DNA of 64,000 nucleotides from Tricholomella constricta (Eukaryota; Basidiomycota; Agaricomycetes; Agaricales; Lyophyllaceae), in assembly GCA_013368375.1 (NCBI GenBank), contig JAACJP010000002.1:2046001-2110000 (forward strand). The letters are read 5' to 3'. The notes under the pieces are model-generated. The model saw nothing but the letters and a program-made list of their open reading frames with translations. It was not told the origin of the DNA and did not search any database. Positions within the stretch are counted from its first letter, which is position 1, and the number at the start of each line of letters is the position of its first letter. The translations under genes were made by a program, and so were the position numbers. Of this stretch, positions 1 through 11,112 are shown piece by piece.

Positions 1-665
1 GTGTCCATCTGTATGCATGTAAGTATCTCTTCATCAAATTCACAAATCAGGTTCGAAAAAAGGTTGCAAGTCGCCGACTTGCGCGCTGTGGGGACGCCGG
101 TTAGCGCGTGATAGGTATGCCAACAAGAGACCGAAGGTGTGTTCGGGCAAATCGGGTGACTTCGGCGTTTTGCTGTCAAAACAATTTTTTTTCGGTGACG
201 GGAGAGATGTAAGTTGTCATTCAGTCAATGAAATCAGGGTTCGGTGACGAGCTGGATGGGCCTGATTAGGGACAGGCTGGGCTACACGAGGTGATTGGAG
301 ATGGAGTTCTGCTGCCTCGTGGTGTGATTCGCGCGATGCTGAGGTAAGAAAAAGTCGACATGTGGCAAGAGCGTGCCCCAATGTTGGTCCAGAATATACC
401 GCTCCACCCAGGTCCTAATGCCTCTTCCATCTCCCCAATGAAGTCCTTTGTTCGTATGCCCTTTCTTTCACTTTCATGTCGTCTTTGTTCTGATCACTTT
501 TGTTTCTTAAAGGATTGACTACTACTATCGACTCAATGGCCTAGTAGTATCCCGACCAAGTACATCGCCATCCACTTTCAAAGACTTGCATCATCATCAT
601 CCACCTCTGATCTATCTGGATTTGACTGTACTCTAGAGCTAGAGCTCCAACAACAACGGCGCGAC
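1..665. other. 5' flank without a recognisable gene
   Basis: No supported gene is seen. The last 250 bases before the first gene are rich in C/T tracts, as is common in basidiomycete promoters. I see no clear TATA box at a convincing distance from the ATG at 666. Confidence 0.5.
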
Positions 666-2939
666 ATGCACATGCACATGCAGCCAGTCTCTGCACCCAT
701 CGTCGCCGCCGTGCCACCCTCGTGCACCTCCTTCCAGTTTCCACCCTCACCCCCGCCCACCAACTCTGACCCCAAACGGAGCGTCCCCTTACCCACCATC
801 CAGAGTCCCAATGCAGACCCTTCGCCGCAGAACACCCACTTTGAGCCCGAGTCGCCTGCGGTGACGGTGACGAAGCATGTGGCGCTTGGCCTCGATGCTC
901 AGGCGCCTTTGACGCCGCCTCCTACCCTGCCCACCCCGACCCTGGCCCTGCCGCCCACGGACCACGAGTTTTCCCTCAGTCCCATCTCAGAAGATGCGGA
1001 AGCGTCGCTTCTGGGCCTCCCTTCTTCCTCGAGCTCGCCGGATCAAGCTCAAGCTCAAGACCAAGACCCCGGCGCTCGCTTGCTCTCGCCATTGTCCCCG
1101 GAATGGAGCACAAACGGCATCTCGTACGAGCTGCTGCCCCCCTCGATACCTTATGCTGGCGATACCAGCGTCTTGCTATGCGGAAACCATCATCCTCATC
1201 ATCATCATGAGGCTGAACCATTTCGATACGTGCCAGACGCGCATCTCGATACTAATAGTACTAATACCCCATCTCCGCCATCGCCGTCGCGTCCTGTGCT
1301 CCCCCTCCTCGGCATACCCGACCTGCATTTCCCACCACCAAAGAGCGCGTGGAGCGAGTCCTCCCCCAGCTCTGCCACAGACCTTGACATCGACATCGAC
1401 ATCGACATGGACTACGACGAGGATATGGATATGGACATGGATTCGGACATGGACATGGACATGGACTTGGCCCTCCTCTCGACGCCCACATCTCCCCCAC
1501 CCTCCCCCTTCCTCACAAAGCTCGCACTCACCCTCGACGACCTCGATCTCGATCACGATCTGGATCTGGAATCGGGCCACGACACCGCCGCGTACCCGTA
1601 CCAGCACCAGCACCAGTACCGCCAGCCCTTCCCCCACCCCAGTCCCCCACCGATCCACCAGATCTCGCACCTGCACTCTCACCCCCACCTACGTACGCAA
1701 CCGCACACGCACACGCAGCCGCTCCATTTCCTCCCGGAGCTCGACGAGCTCGACGACATCCCCACCTCCCCCACCCTCCGCTCCTTCGCCGCCCTCCCTC
1801 CCCTCTCCGACTCCGATTCCGACCACGAGGGGGAAGGGGAAGAGGAGGAAGAGGGAGAGGTAGACGACCCGATGCCGATGCCCATCTCCCCCCCCTCCCC
1901 GTCCCCATTCCTATCCCTCTCTCCGTCCCCGGCGCACACCCTCCTGGCCCTGCCCGGCGCAGACACGGACGACTTTCTCCTCCCTCCAGACCTCCCCGCT
2001 CCCACCTCCACCAAGTTCAAGTCCAAGTCCAAATCTAGCGTCCTCTTCTTCCCGGACCCGGACCCCGACTCCGACTCCGAGTCCTTCAGCTCCGGATCCG
2101 GATCCAGGTCCAGCCTCCTCCTCTTCCCCTCTCCGCCCTCCACTTCCACCTCCCCTCCTAACATCGACCTCGATCTCGACCTCGAGCTTGACCAGGACCC
2201 GACAGACCCGACCCTCCTCCGCCTCGCCGAGACGCACCCAGACCCGGACGTGCGCCGTATATGCGCGTTGCGCCGGCGTGTGCAGGAAGGGGAACGGGCT
2301 GCTGCGCGTGCCCAATATGCCGATTTTACAGAGGGGGAAGGAGGGGCGCTGGGGCGGGGGTGGGAGGCGCGGAGGGTGGGGAGAAGGGAGAGGGAGAGGG
2401 GGGAGGAGGTTTGGGATTTGTTGAGGTTGAAGGTTGGAAATGGGCCTGGGGTTTCGGGGAGTGTTGGGGTCATGGAGCAGGAGAAGGCAAAGGCAGGGGA
2501 GCAAGAAAAGGAGAAGGAGGGGGAGAAGGAGAGGATGAGGATAATGACAAAGTGGAAGCGCGGCCCGCAGAGCATGGAGCAGCTCGTTGCGAGGATGTTG
2601 TTACGGAGGAACGAGAGCGAGATGTATCGCTCGCTTGCGCCGTGGGCGGGGCATAGTAATAGCAAGGGAAAGGGGAAGGGTAGGGGTTACCCCAGCCCCA
2701 GCCCCAGCTCGCCGCTTGCACGGACTGCGTACCTGGTTCCCCAGGGCGAGGATGGTGGTGAGGATGAGGATGATGTTATGTGGGATCGCCACGGATGTGG
2801 GGATGATAATGAAGACGATGAAAACGGTGTTGCATTCGAGCGTATGCGCACGGACGAGAGGGTCCAGGGGATCTGGTCTCCCCACCCCCACCCCCACTCG
2901 CAGCTATGGTCCACCCACCTAGCCCACCCGTCAAACTGA
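666..2939 (+). CDS. Low-complexity acidic Pro/Ser-rich protein, function unknown
   Basis: A single uninterrupted reading frame of 757 residues. Three ATGs lie within the first five codons (M-H-M-H-M), so the exact start is ambiguous by a few residues. Residues 1-510 are disordered: Pro/Ser-rich stretches, His-rich patches, and runs of Asp alternating with Ile or Met at about 240-265 that come from GACATC/GACATG triplet-pair repeats. The part most likely to be folded is C-terminal. An Arg-rich helical segment at about 515-590 contains the motif DPDVRRICALRRRVQEGERA, and a second helical segment at about 628-663 contains KWKRGPQSMEQLVARM. The tail is acidic. I recognise no catalytic motif. The layout (long disordered acidic arm plus basic helices) would fit a nuclear regulatory protein, but that is inference. 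Strong nucleotide repeats make long spurious frames on both strands; this frame is preferred for its length and its conserved-looking C-terminus. Confidence 0.7.
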   Translation: MHMHMQPVSAPIVAAVPPSCTSFQFPPSPPPTNSDPKRSVPLPTIQSPNADPSPQNTHFEPESPAVTVTKHVALGLDAQAPLTPPPTLPTPTLALPPTDHEFSLSPISEDAEASLLGLPSSSSSPDQAQAQDQDPGARLLSPLSPEWSTNGISYELLPPSIPYAGDTSVLLCGNHHPHHHHEAEPFRYVPDAHLDTNSTNTPSPPSPSRPVLPLLGIPDLHFPPPKSAWSESSPSSATDLDIDIDIDMDYDEDMDMDMDSDMDMDMDLALLSTPTSPPPSPFLTKLALTLDDLDLDHDLDLESGHDTAAYPYQHQHQYRQPFPHPSPPPIHQISHLHSHPHLRTQPHTHTQPLHFLPELDELDDIPTSPTLRSFAALPPLSDSDSDHEGEGEEEEEGEVDDPMPMPISPPSPSPFLSLSPSPAHTLLALPGADTDDFLLPPDLPAPTSTKFKSKSKSSVLFFPDPDPDSDSESFSSGSGSRSSLLLFPSPPSTSTSPPNIDLDLDLELDQDPTDPTLLRLAETHPDPDVRRICALRRRVQEGERAAARAQYADFTEGEGGALGRGWEARRVGRRERERGEEVWDLLRLKVGNGPGVSGSVGVMEQEKAKAGEQEKEKEGEKERMRIMTKWKRGPQSMEQLVARMLLRRNESEMYRSLAPWAGHSNSKGKGKGRGYPSPSPSSPLARTAYLVPQGEDGGEDEDDVMWDRHGCGDDNEDDENGVAFERMRTDERVQGIWSPHPHPHSQLWSTHLAHPSN

Positions 2940-3199
2940 GAAGAGAAGAGAGCTCGAGAGTGCTATGTGCTATGTGGTGATTTCTGGTTTGGCTTCGCGC
3001 ATGCGCTGGCTTTGTACTTACTACTACTGTTACGCTTACGAACAAACATCTAACCCGGGCCCCATCTATGGAACTTCTATGTATGTATGCAGGTATATAC
3101 CGACATATATATATATATGCGTGCAGTACTATGATACCTCCCAAAATGAAATGCGATTCGGATCGACGAACATATATGACATATCTATCATACAAACTT

Positions 3200-4910
3200 T
3201 CAGTTAAATCCACCACCCTCTAGATCTGGCCCGCCTGGCCCATCTGCCGCGCCTACCTTCGCATGATGGGACAACGTCTCTTCCCCCGCCTGCGCATGGG
3301 GCTGCAACTCCTCCCTCCTCACGCCCCTCCACCTAACCGCATACTCCCTACACGCCTCCTTACTCTCCTCCAACCCCTTCTCCTCCCGATCCATCGCCAC
3401 AACCCCCACCCCCCCAAAATTACCCTCCAACAACGCTCTCACCATCGGCAGAAGCGCCTTATCAGGCGCATACGTCCCCGAATTATTGTCCACCACAATC
3501 TCCCACTCCACCTCCTCGTCTCTCACCCTATCCTCGCAGAGCGCGGTCCACCCCCCAACGGGGCGCGGGTGGAACTCGCCGCTGTACCGCACGCGCTCCG
3601 CACAGTTGCTGTGCAGGGCGTGCTTGGACGCAAAGTCGACAAAGAAGGCCGCGCCTGTTTCCGAGAACCGGAAGGAGTCGTCTTCCGCTGAGATTATGTA
3701 GGTGTATACCGCTGGTTTTATACGCTCTGTCCCCCCTCCCCCTCCCCCCCCTCCTCCTCCTCCTCCCCCTCCCCCTTCTGCCCCTGCCCCTGCCCCCCCT
3801 ACCCGGTCCGTCCGCGCACGAAGCAGCTGCAACACCTCCTCCCTCGTCTCCAGCACCCCAAACCCATTCCCCGCATTGCGGGCGTACAGCATCCTATGGC
3901 CGGCTTGTATCCCGGAGCGCACGGCGAGGGAGGCGGGGCCGCCCTGGAAGATGCTCTGCGCGGCCTTGTATGCGCGGTTCCAGCCCTGTGGGGCTGCGTC
4001 TGCGAAATAGAGGGGGACGCAACGGAGGTAGAGCTTCCAGGTGGAGTAGAGCCGGGCGTCGTTGAGGTTTGTGAGGCGCCCGATGGTGGGGGAGCAGTGG
4101 CGGGAGTAACGGGGGGGCCGTCGAAGAGGTAGGGGAAGGAGGAGGGGGTAGGGGAGGTGGAGGGGGTGCTTTTGATCTTTTGGGGTTTGGGTTTGGGTTT
4201 GGAGTTGGGTTTGGTTGGGTGATGTGAGGAAGAGTTCATTCAGGGGAAGGGGAGGGGGGGAAAGTACCTTTAGCCAGAATGTACCGCGGGATTTGCGGAA
4301 GAGGGGGCCTTCGATCTCGACCTCCTTTGCGCCGTGGGCAATGGAAGTCTTGAACTTGCCGACGTAGTCGTCGTGCGGGGCGCCCTCGTCTTTGTCAAAC
4401 ACTTGGCAGTGAAGGTCCGCGACGGCAGGGACGTTCTTGACGCGCCATATCTCGTTCCACACCGGCGCCTGTGTGTTGGCTTTCACCGCAGATCTAGGAA
4501 CGCCACGCGGGGTGCATGATTTCAACAAGGGTCATTGTCAAGCGGGGTTCTGTGGAATATAATGAAATAATAACACAAGAAACGCAACGTACACGAACGA
4601 GAGCTTCCCGTCGATATCAGCGACAAAGTACGGATCTGCAGAACCGACGACGTCCATCTTGGGGAGCGCTGACGCCCCGATGAACTTGCGTGCGCAGGGA
4701 GGTGAATGTGACGCGGCCCGCGTGAGATCTTTCATAACAGAAATTTCTCACCTGGATCTCGATATCGACCCACGGAATCTCACCGAGGTTCGCTTGCGCG
4801 AGAGATTCAGTGACCTGGGCTACGTCCTGGGCGTTCGCCTTGGCCTTGGCCTGCTGCACGGCCTCCACGATCCTCGATACGCTGAATGGGTTGCGGCGGC
4901 CTCCAAGCAT
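3200..4910 (-). CDS. C2-domain protein with a C-terminal conserved fungal region
   Basis: Exons read by eye: 4910-4752, 4684-4593, 4493-4268, then a last exon running to the TGA at 3200-3202. Exon 1 encodes the N-terminus and the first C2 strand (VDIEIQ). Exons 2 and 3 carry the C2 core (LPKMDVVGSADPYFVADIDG, then VFDKDEG with DDYVGKF). The Asp residues of these loops are those expected to bind Ca2+ and phospholipid. The last exon has a conserved region (TIGRLTNLNDARLYSTWKLY, QGWNRAYKAAQSIF, and YIISAEDDSFRFSETG further on) that I know only as a fungal C2-associated region. A poly-Gly tract sits near 3735-3775. The acceptor of the last intron is uncertain. A plausible family motif (LFDGP, about 4120) and the following RYSRH are in different frames around a run of seven C on the minus strand, so one base may be missing there. 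Membrane-associated signalling or lipid handling is inferred. Confidence 0.75.
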
Positions 4911-5051
4911 GGTAGGGTAGGATGACTTGGATGGCGGACTAGATGGTATGCTTTATACCATGCATAAGAGAAACTGATTCAAGCCTCGCGCGGGCATGCG
5001 CCGCATGACGCGAGTGGCTGTGCACTGCTGCGGCCCTTGCGCAAAAGAGGC

Positions 5052-5056
5052 AAAAA
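5052..5056 (-). terminator. RNA polymerase III terminator of the tRNA
   Basis: A run of five T on the minus strand lies 24 bases beyond the tRNA 3' end, the expected signal for Pol III termination. Confidence 0.6.
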
Positions 5057-5079
5057 CTTTTTAGACTGAGGGCCCAGAA

Positions 5080-5162
5080 TGACCGAGACAGGGGTCGAAC
5101 CTGCAATCTCCTGATCACATGATTAATCGTAGTCAGACGCGTTGCCATTACGCCACACGGCC
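5080..5162 (-). tRNA. tRNA-Arg(ACG) with an 11-nt intron
   Basis: The minus strand folds as a tRNA. Acceptor arm is GGCCGTG with CTCGGTC, with a G-T pair at 2-71 and a T-T mismatch at 6-67. The D stem is GCGT/ACGC. The anticodon stem is TCTGA/TCAGG around loop C-T-A-C-G-A-A, giving anticodon ACG. The T arm is GCAGG-TTCGACC-CCTGT. An 11-nt intron (TTAATCATGTG) follows position 37, the canonical place for nuclear tRNA introns. The mature length without intron is 72 nt before CCA addition. The box B sequence GGTTCGACCCC is close to consensus. Structure was checked by hand only. Confidence 0.85.
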
Positions 5163-6268
5163 GTGTGTCCCTTGGAGGCGGCGGCCTTGTATTTTCGACG
5201 TTGGTTTCCCCCTGTATTTTTGGTCAGGAAGATGACAAGAAGATGAATTTGCAACCCTGGAGTGAGATCGCAGCGAGCCTTAACCGATGCATCGTTGAAC
5301 ACGCCCGACACAGTCCTTCTGTCCCCGCGTGGGGGTCTTCCAATGAAAACTTGCCTAACCCGGCGGCCTTTCCCTCAATATTAATACGATCGTCCACTTC
5401 CATCCGACGCGCAGCTCGTGGCTCCAGTCTAGATCCTGAACAATTCCTATGCGATAAGAAGATCACGATGGCATGTTCTGTTTCTGCACACGCGGCAGCC
5501 GTCTTGACCATATGTACGCGGACGCTGCGGTTGAGGCTCCCATCTGGGTACTGTCGAGTCGCTTTCAAAGTTTCATTGGATCCTTCAATTATACGCCCTC
5601 CGCATAGACCGAGTGTTCATCGTTCTGATCTACTTAGAAGCCCATACCCGGCGCAGCCTCGTTCGAGCCATCGATTCGGAATCGGAAACGTGCACTCCGC
5701 AGCCCCGGCTACTACGTCTCGCTTATTGAGCGCACGATTCTCATCTGTCGCACCCTTATTCTCGTACTGCTCTAGCTAGATGCCTGCCAGTGGTGGAGCT
5801 AAGACTGGACTCGAACACAAAACAGCAAGCCGACGCTATATTCTATGCGTGATATCGGCCACAGATTCCGATGATGTAGAAATCAAAATCAAAATCAAAT
5901 AACGCGAATACGCAGCGCGCGTTCACTGTTCGTGGCCGTACGTATCAAGCGGCGACACTTTTGGTGTCCGAGTCAGGTCCGGGTTCGCGGGTAAGGCTAT
6001 TTTATAGATGGGAGATGGATTATTACGTGTTCGCAATTGCATATGCATACTCGCACTCACTCAGCGGCAGCAAGACCATGGTAATGAAAAGTGAGGTCGG
6101 ACGGTTCATTTACGGTTATACTCGTCAACTTTGACTTCTTGAATATCACATTGACAAACTTAAGGACATCTCGCTTTTCGTGTATCAAAGTACAACAGTT
6201 ACCACTGTATCATTTTTTTTACACGCATCTCTGAGCGAGCGCGTGCACTTTTTCCACTGCTTCCTCGA
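5163..6268. other. Intergenic region
   Basis: No gene is supported. An open frame at 5165-5779 on the plus strand has no family features and begins immediately at the tRNA, so it is not called. A short simple repeat (three copies of a 6-mer based on AAATCA) lies near 5880. A box-B-like sequence on the minus strand near 5800 does not fold into a tRNA. Confidence 0.5.
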
Positions 6269-9200
6269 TCAAGTATAGTGTACATTGAAAGGGGCAGTGA
6301 GCGGAAGCCCGACCTCAACATCGAGCACCTGTCTCTCCGCATCATAAGCATACGCACTCTTCACAACCGCCTTCCCACCAACCCGCACCGTCCTCGGCGC
6401 CCTCTCAACACCCAAGAACCTCACCCTCGACGCCTTCACCCCCTCAGCCTTATACCCAAACACGCCCTGGACGCTCAGGCGTCCATTCTTGAAGGTGAGC
6501 TTCAAAGACGTCGCGGACGGCGGGGCGATTGACTCGCCGTCGTCGATGTACAGCGCGCCGGACGCGGTCCCGTCCGTTCCGGGGGCGACGACGAACTCGA
6601 AGTCGCGCGTGCGGAGCTCGGCGGTGGTCATGGCGGACTGGGCGCGGAGGGGCAAGACGGCGCCGCCCTTGATGTGGAGGGGGATCTGGGTGAAGGAGAT
6701 GTTGGTGAGGGTGGTGGGGGCGCCGGTGCCCTGGACGGGGGCGAGGGTGGTGAAGTCGTAGAAGATGTCGCGTGGGAGGTAGAACGTGACGGAGGTGGAG
6801 TCTTCTTGGGTGACGGGGGAGACGAGGATGGAGTCTCCGTAGAAGAATTGGAGGTCGATGGGGAAGGTTGCGGTGTCCTTTGGGTATTTGAACCACAGAG
6901 GATGGAGGACGGGGGTTCCGTCAAGATGAGCCTGGTGGAAGGCGGTGTACATGTAGTCCAGGAGACGGTAGCTAGGTGTGATGTGAGCATACTGGTTCAA
7001 AGAGCAAGTAATGGTACGCACCGGATGTCGATAACGTTCTTGGCTGCTTGAGTGACGCTAGCCCAGCGGTAGAACTCCTGACTGGTAGATGTATCTTGGT
7101 TGTGCTGCGAGAAACGCTTGAATACAGCTACAAGGATCATTCTCGATACTCACGTTACGCATGAACGGATAGAAAGCTCCCAGCATGGCCCATCGTGCGC
7201 AAAGGTTTTCCGTCGTATCAGCGCCTAACAATCATCCCATCAATCACGATTAAAAGTAAATGTTGAGAGATGACGTACCAAAGCCGCAAATGTCGCTGCC
7301 CACCATAGGAATCTGATAGATACTCGCGAAGCTTAGCATGCCAGCGATAGAGATACGGTAATGTTCCCAGGTACTGAGGTTGTCGCCGAGCCACTTGCCG
7401 ACCTCCCGGCCAGCACCAGCATATGTAGAGCGAGTAATGATCAATGGACGCTTGCTTGGACGACGCGCAAGCATCGCCTTATAGGTGGCCGTCGACATCA
7501 TCGTTCCGAAGAGGTTGTGTGCATCATACTCGGTCAAACCGTTGGCATGCTTGGAGTCAGTCTGGCGGGGCCGACTTAAGGTCTGATTCCTGGAGAGCTG
7601 AGTGTCGAATCACTCACAAATGCAGTTTTGCCCGAAAGGGCACCGGCAGCATTGTTGATCGCATAAGGAGGGTTAAGGATATCATCCCTCTTTACTTTGA
7701 TGGCGGAAGAGTTGACGAATATCGGGGTGTTTGGATCGGGAGGAGCATTGGATCGGGGTGGCGGCAGGTTTTGCTCGATGGCTTGTTGGAATGGATCCGT
7801 GCATGGCATATTGCAGAACTATGATTTGATCAGAGCCCCACGGGGAGAGTTGAATATTCGTAACGCTTACGCTAGCGGGTTCGTTCATATCGATCCAGAC
7901 ACCATCGATGTCGAGACCGCTCTCGGGGCTGTAGAACAGCTCAAACTCCTTGTTCCAATATCTGATAGCATCACGGTGGTGAGCGCCCTGCATCGAACCA
8001 CAGCCCAAAGAGTGCGCTTACTCGGTGATCTTGGGATGGAACCAGTCTAAACTGACATGAGCGGCTGCTAGATAGTAAAGGATGATCTCAACACAGACCT
8101 GGATAGACGGTAACGCCTAAATTATACGTTAACAGAGATGTAAGAGCGAAGAGCGGCGGACGTACCAGGCCATACGAGTCCTAAACTTTCGCTTCCGTTC
8201 GCGGACTTCAGCCAGATGTCAGCTTCCGCTCCTCTGTTATATGCCTCGTAAGTATCTCCAGGAAGATATGCAACGGCAGGATCTGTCATGACAACTGACA
8301 TGCGAACGCTGCGTTAGTACCATGCCTGACATCGTAACGCGGCAAGGCCGACGTCAAACTCACTGTATTTCTGATCATGGCTGTGCAGGTAATCTACGAT
8401 TTCTCTCATCCTGTTGAGCGGGAAGTAGTCCGGATCGAGGGTGAAAACTCGTCGCCTGTCCATATAGTCTGTTTGAGATTGTAAGTCGACTTCGCGAATA
8501 TGGATGCTGATCTGAACGTACCGATATCCGTCCACATTGTTTCAAGAGGAATACCGGCAGCTGCGTAGTTTGAGATGACACCAGCAACGTCGACGAAGTC
8601 TATACGAAAGGTTGGCAGTAAGATCAATGTTGCAATGTCATAGGGATCGCGTATGCTTACCATGGTACCCAAACCGACATTGGTGGAGCCCAAAAGACCA
8701 ATACGGAACCTCCGCTGGCCTGCCCGCAACTTCAGCATATTGTCGAGCAACCGCGGTCGGGTCAGTGGTACTCCCAGCCAAAAAGTAGAAATCCAGGACG
8801 CCGCCAATGACGTTATATTCCAACGCCGTTCCCCCAGCATTCGTGAGCTTGATGTCCATTCCATTCGCGTTAAGCAGGAAAACACCATGCGTGCCCGTAG
8901 TCCGGTGCTCAAAGTACACCGGGTGGTTTCCATAAAGGTTCGTTCCAACAGGGATGCCGTACGAGTCACGGGACCAAAGCGTCAAAGTGGTGTTCTCCGT
9001 CGGCAAATGGAAGGGATGCGTGTGCTCGCCGAGACCGTAGATGTTGGCGTCAGATGGCAGGGTCGTCTTGACGCGTAGATACTGCGGCTCAAAGATGATC
9101 GGGTGGGAGGCAGTTGAAAATAACACCTCGCGAGAGGCGGTACGGTAGACGGAGAAGGAGAAGGGCGAAGCGGTGTAGTTGAACTGGATAGCTGCGGATC

Positions 9201-9606
9201 GTGGCGAGATGGCTCGTCCGCCTACAGTGGGGCGGGGGAAAACGGACTCGGGAACCTCGAAGCGCGGTGCAGCAGCGTCAACAATCTTGACATGGATGCG
9301 GGTGTCTGTGTACAAACCTTGTCAAAGAGCAAGCTCAATCGATTCAAACCACCATATCTCACCTGTTTCATAGACAACCTTCAGACCAAGCTTTTTGATG
9401 TCTGTCCCAAAAACGTTGCATCCTTCGCCGTTGAGGAGGAGATCCGCAGTCAAGACCGCACCGCTAGCCTTGATATTCGTCGCGCTGTAGCCCGAGCACG
9501 CGTCGAGAACTTTGGGGTCCACAAATTCCGCATGCAATACAGAGGCGTAAAATAGAGACGTGAGGACCGCGACACGCAGGCTGCTCCAGAGAGTTTTTCG
9601 ATGCAT
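6269..9606 (-). CDS. Secreted GH31 alpha-glucosidase
   Basis: Multi-exon gene. The ATG at 9606 opens a signal peptide (MHRKTLW, hydrophobic [15 protein letters not shown]), so the enzyme is secreted or vacuolar. Exon 1 ends at 9363; exon 2 runs 9305-8661 with the N-terminal GH31 beta-sandwich ([31 protein letters not shown]). Small exons follow, including one of only six codons (GVTVYP). The nucleophile is in WIDMNEP near 7900. The acid/base region ([10 protein letters not shown]) and SDICGFG lie near 7270-7420. The last exon (7021-6269) ends the barrel and gives the C-terminal sheets ([30 protein letters not shown]). Total length is about 850-900 residues, usual for fungal GH31. Family activity is release of terminal alpha-glucose from maltose, starch oligomers or related substrates. 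Both catalytic regions are present and I see no inactivating change. I identified at least eight introns; not every junction was resolved to the base. Confidence 0.9.
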
Positions 9607-11112
9607 GGTAGAACCAAGACTCGAGGAAGAACCGGGTAAAGAAAGGTGTGGGGAGACGAGGGGCTTATATACTTGAAAATGGCGAGGTGACGTTATGGTA
9701 TGCCAAATGTGGTTCGAGCTCGCGGTGGAGAGGTCGGGTGATATGTAGCAGCATGGGTGGGTGGACAAAGGCAATTCCAGAATGCTTCCATTGATCACGG
9801 TTCCCACTGCCAGCAGTGCACATCAATGGCACGCACTCACACCAGTCTAGGGTTAAGGCGAACATCTCCGCGGAGACATTGTATGGACGAGAAAGACGCA
9901 TTCAGCCCGTCGAATGGTGTAGCATTCCTGTTCTAGAGGTCCCAAAGAGTCAAGGTTTCTTGCATGAACAGCTGGCATCCTTTCCTCCACGGGATTGCAC
10001 GAAAAACAATGCTGGAACATGAGAGAGAGAGTGGCAAAAAAGCTCCTGCCGAGTGAGAAATATCGTGTCACGAGGGTAGTGCATTGCCGATCCATGCGAC
10101 GAGTCGAACAAACAAACGTCGGGGCGCGTACGGAACTGCCTTTTATGGGATAACAGTCTTGCAAATCTCTATCTGCAACCCAGAGGAGAGTGAGTGACTT
10201 GTGGACATCGGTTAAGTGGTGTATGTTAGGTCGATAAGCATCAAGACAAACCTTCAAGCGTGGGCGATAAGAAGGCTATTGCAATAGCCTTGGCCGAGCA
10301 TTCTAGAAGACTTGAAGTCGTCAGAGAGCGCTTCCGGGGCCGGTTTATTTACACCGGCCACGCGGGCCAAGAAAAATGACAGCGTCGTAAGGACTGAAAT
10401 GTGAGGATCAACTCTCTACTACTTGTACATGATGTCTACTTACCTCAACTAATTCGCGCAGAAAATCGAATGGGGAAAGGCGAAGGTACTGCCTGATTTG
10501 TGATTGTTGGAGCGACCATGCGAACACGGACGATATCTGAACAAGGATGGTGCATATCGACCGATTTTCTGACGATTATGACCCAGGCCAGGTGGCGCGT
10601 CCAAACCGCGTAAACCTTGTCGTAGAAGTCAACCGAAGTGTCGATTTGAACCAGGAGTCGCCTTACAAGTTACATCCGAAGCAGGCTCCTAAAACCAGCC
10701 GCTCGAACCGCTCGATTTTCGCATCTCAGAACTGCTGGACAATGCTTACGTGTGAAGATTATCTTATCTTATCTGGGCAAACTTACACAAACCTTATACA
10801 AACAAATAAAACTGGGCTCAAAACTCGCGGTTGAGCGGCTGGCAAAAGATGTCATGGGGATCTCGGCGTTCTCTCAGTAAACCCCACATTAGGGTCTTCA
10901 GAAACACCTCACTTGCATCAGGTCAAGCATCAATAAACAACAATTATTCGAATTGATGTACTGGATGTAATGTGTGTGACAAGTGAAGAATGAGAGCAGG
11001 TGAAGTGATGGAATACCGATTCTGGTATCCAATCAATGAAACAGATATAGGCAGACTGAAAGTGCTATTTGAAGGCTTCGTGAAATTGAGTGCCGTGTTG
11101 AAATGACACCCA
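9607..11112. other. Promoter of the GH31 gene and intergenic DNA
   Basis: Apart from the TATA box no gene or repeat of note was found. Several short open frames on both strands lack any family feature. The right part is AT-richer and precedes the DUF6589 pseudogene, whose true 5' end may lie here. Confidence 0.45.
9664..9671 (-). promoter_or_regulatory. TATA box of the GH31 gene
   Basis: The minus strand reads TATATAAG, 58 bases upstream of the ATG at 9606, a usual fungal TATA-to-start distance. Confidence 0.6.

Noticed and set aside
994..1863. Long overlapping frames on both strands within 541-2720
   Set aside because: They are shadows of codon and triplet repeats in the 666-2939 gene; their translations are simple Arg/Ser/Thr or Val runs with no ordered segment.
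5165..5779. 204-residue plus-strand frame next to the tRNA
   Set aside because: Starts at the tRNA edge, has no family feature and no plausible promoter.
5791..5870. Box-B-like GTGTTCGAGTCC on the minus strand with a CCACCA nearby
   Set aside because: No pairing anticodon or acceptor stem can be drawn; box A lacks the closing G. Taken as chance.
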